DNA from: a virus
Reading direction: 5' to 3' (one strand)
IMG/VR virus record: IMGVR_UViG_3300010354_000044
Coordinates: 107,985-171,984 of that record
Length of the DNA stretch: 64,000 bases
The translations under genes were made by a program, and so were the position numbers. The stretch's first letter is position 1. Each line of letters starts with the position of its first letter. Below the pieces are notes generated by a model that saw nothing but the letters and a program-made list of their open reading frames with translations, made no database searches and was not told the origin of the DNA. Positions 63,727-64,000 of this stretch are shown here, piece after piece.

Positions 63727-64000
63727 TAGTAAAACTTGTATGATACAAAGTCAGTCGGGCCGCCCTATAACTATAGAACAGAGCGCTGCGGACAGCCGAG
63801 AGGTCTATATTAAGGTCACGCAGAATAACATAACAAAATCGTACCAGCTGCGAAATTGTGGGTACGAAGAACGTCCGCTTATTACTACGTCAGTAGAGGC
63901 CAATGAACAGGCCGAGTATCTAATTAACCACTATAGAGCGCGCACCTATTTCAAACCCAGGAGAGACGTCAAGAATAACCGACCGGATATCATCCGTAAA
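63719..64000 (+). CDS. Orphan, cut by the window edge (94 codons seen)
   Basis: ATGAGTAA overlaps the stop of the HU-like gene by 8 nt. The open frame runs to the end of the window, MSNSKTCMIQSQSGRPITIE and on, with many charged residues (YRARTYFKPRRDVKNNRP) and no motif. The overlap and lack of stops over 282 nt support a real gene. Its end is not seen. Confidence 0.5.
   Translation, partial: MSNSKTCMIQSQSGRPITIEQSAADSREVYIKVTQNNITKSYQLRNCGYEERPLITTSVEANEQAEYLINHYRARTYFKPRRDVKNNRPDIIRK

Noticed and set aside
1-64000. CRISPR array, rRNA, insertion sequence or transposase
   Set aside because: Reading through the window I saw no regular short repeats with unique spacers, no rRNA sequence and no transposase motifs. 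The Cas4-like gene is a RecB-type phage nuclease without cas neighbours.

Overview
The window is a 64 kb piece of a double-stranded DNA phage genome, with genes packed almost end to end and only one RNA gene of the usual kind, a tRNA-Pro(UGG). The phage assignment rests on a block of tail-fibre-like structural genes, a phage-style replication and recombination set, an rIIA-like GHKL ATPase, a phage deoxynucleotide kinase, and many tiny translationally coupled orphan genes. Base composition is moderate (near 45% G+C by eye) and the tetramer CTAG is common. Several orphan families remind me of cyanobacterial phages and plasmids, so a cyanobacterial host is my best guess, but this is inference. 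No capsid, portal or terminase gene is visible; they must lie outside the window.

Layout. 0-7.1 kb: small orphan and membrane proteins, a two-part DNA-binding protein joined by a likely programmed -1 frameshift, a hairpin-rich non-coding stretch (2973-3370), three tandem membrane microproteins, and a trifunctional RNA repair enzyme (kinase, phosphatase, ligase). 7.1-12.1 kb: about a dozen small orphans. 12.1-12.45 kb: tRNA-Pro flanked by two copies of a structured element. 12.4-23.2 kb: a large orphan with a TerD-like C-terminal part, dNMP kinase, membrane-anchored proteins, a possible muramidase-like protein, an M23 peptidase and paralogous orphans separated by structured leaders. 23.3-31.6 kb: SF1 helicase, rIIA-like ATPase, a probably well-expressed orphan, a DUF3102 plus methyltransferase-like protein behind a good promoter, and a DUF2235 hydrolase.

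31.6-38.8 kb, minus strand: tail fibre and tail-associated genes, one with Kelch-like repeats. 38.9-42.9 kb: a mixed-strand segment with a metallophosphoesterase, a second GHKL ATPase and a PhoH-like ATPase. 42.9-64 kb, plus strand: the replication and recombination block, comprising PD-(D/E)XK nuclease, RecA/UvsX recombinase, family A DNA polymerase split in two genes, candidate sliding clamp, UDG-like protein, two SF2 helicases, DnaX-like clamp loader, a protein with an SSB-like acidic tail, DHFR, primase, RuvC-like resolvase, Cas4/RecB-like nuclease and HU-like protein. Together these would make a largely self-sufficient replisome.

The most interesting points are: a near-textbook -1 frameshift signal at 2298-2335; paired RNA motifs with compensatory base changes around the tRNA; a dispersed C-rich/G-rich element present six times in one DNA orientation whatever the gene direction; a polymerase split just before motif A around an unrelated gene; a hairpin that would loop out the spacer between a Shine-Dalgarno and its ATG at 56784-56817; and a gene interrupted by one in-frame TGA whose intact paralogue lies next door.
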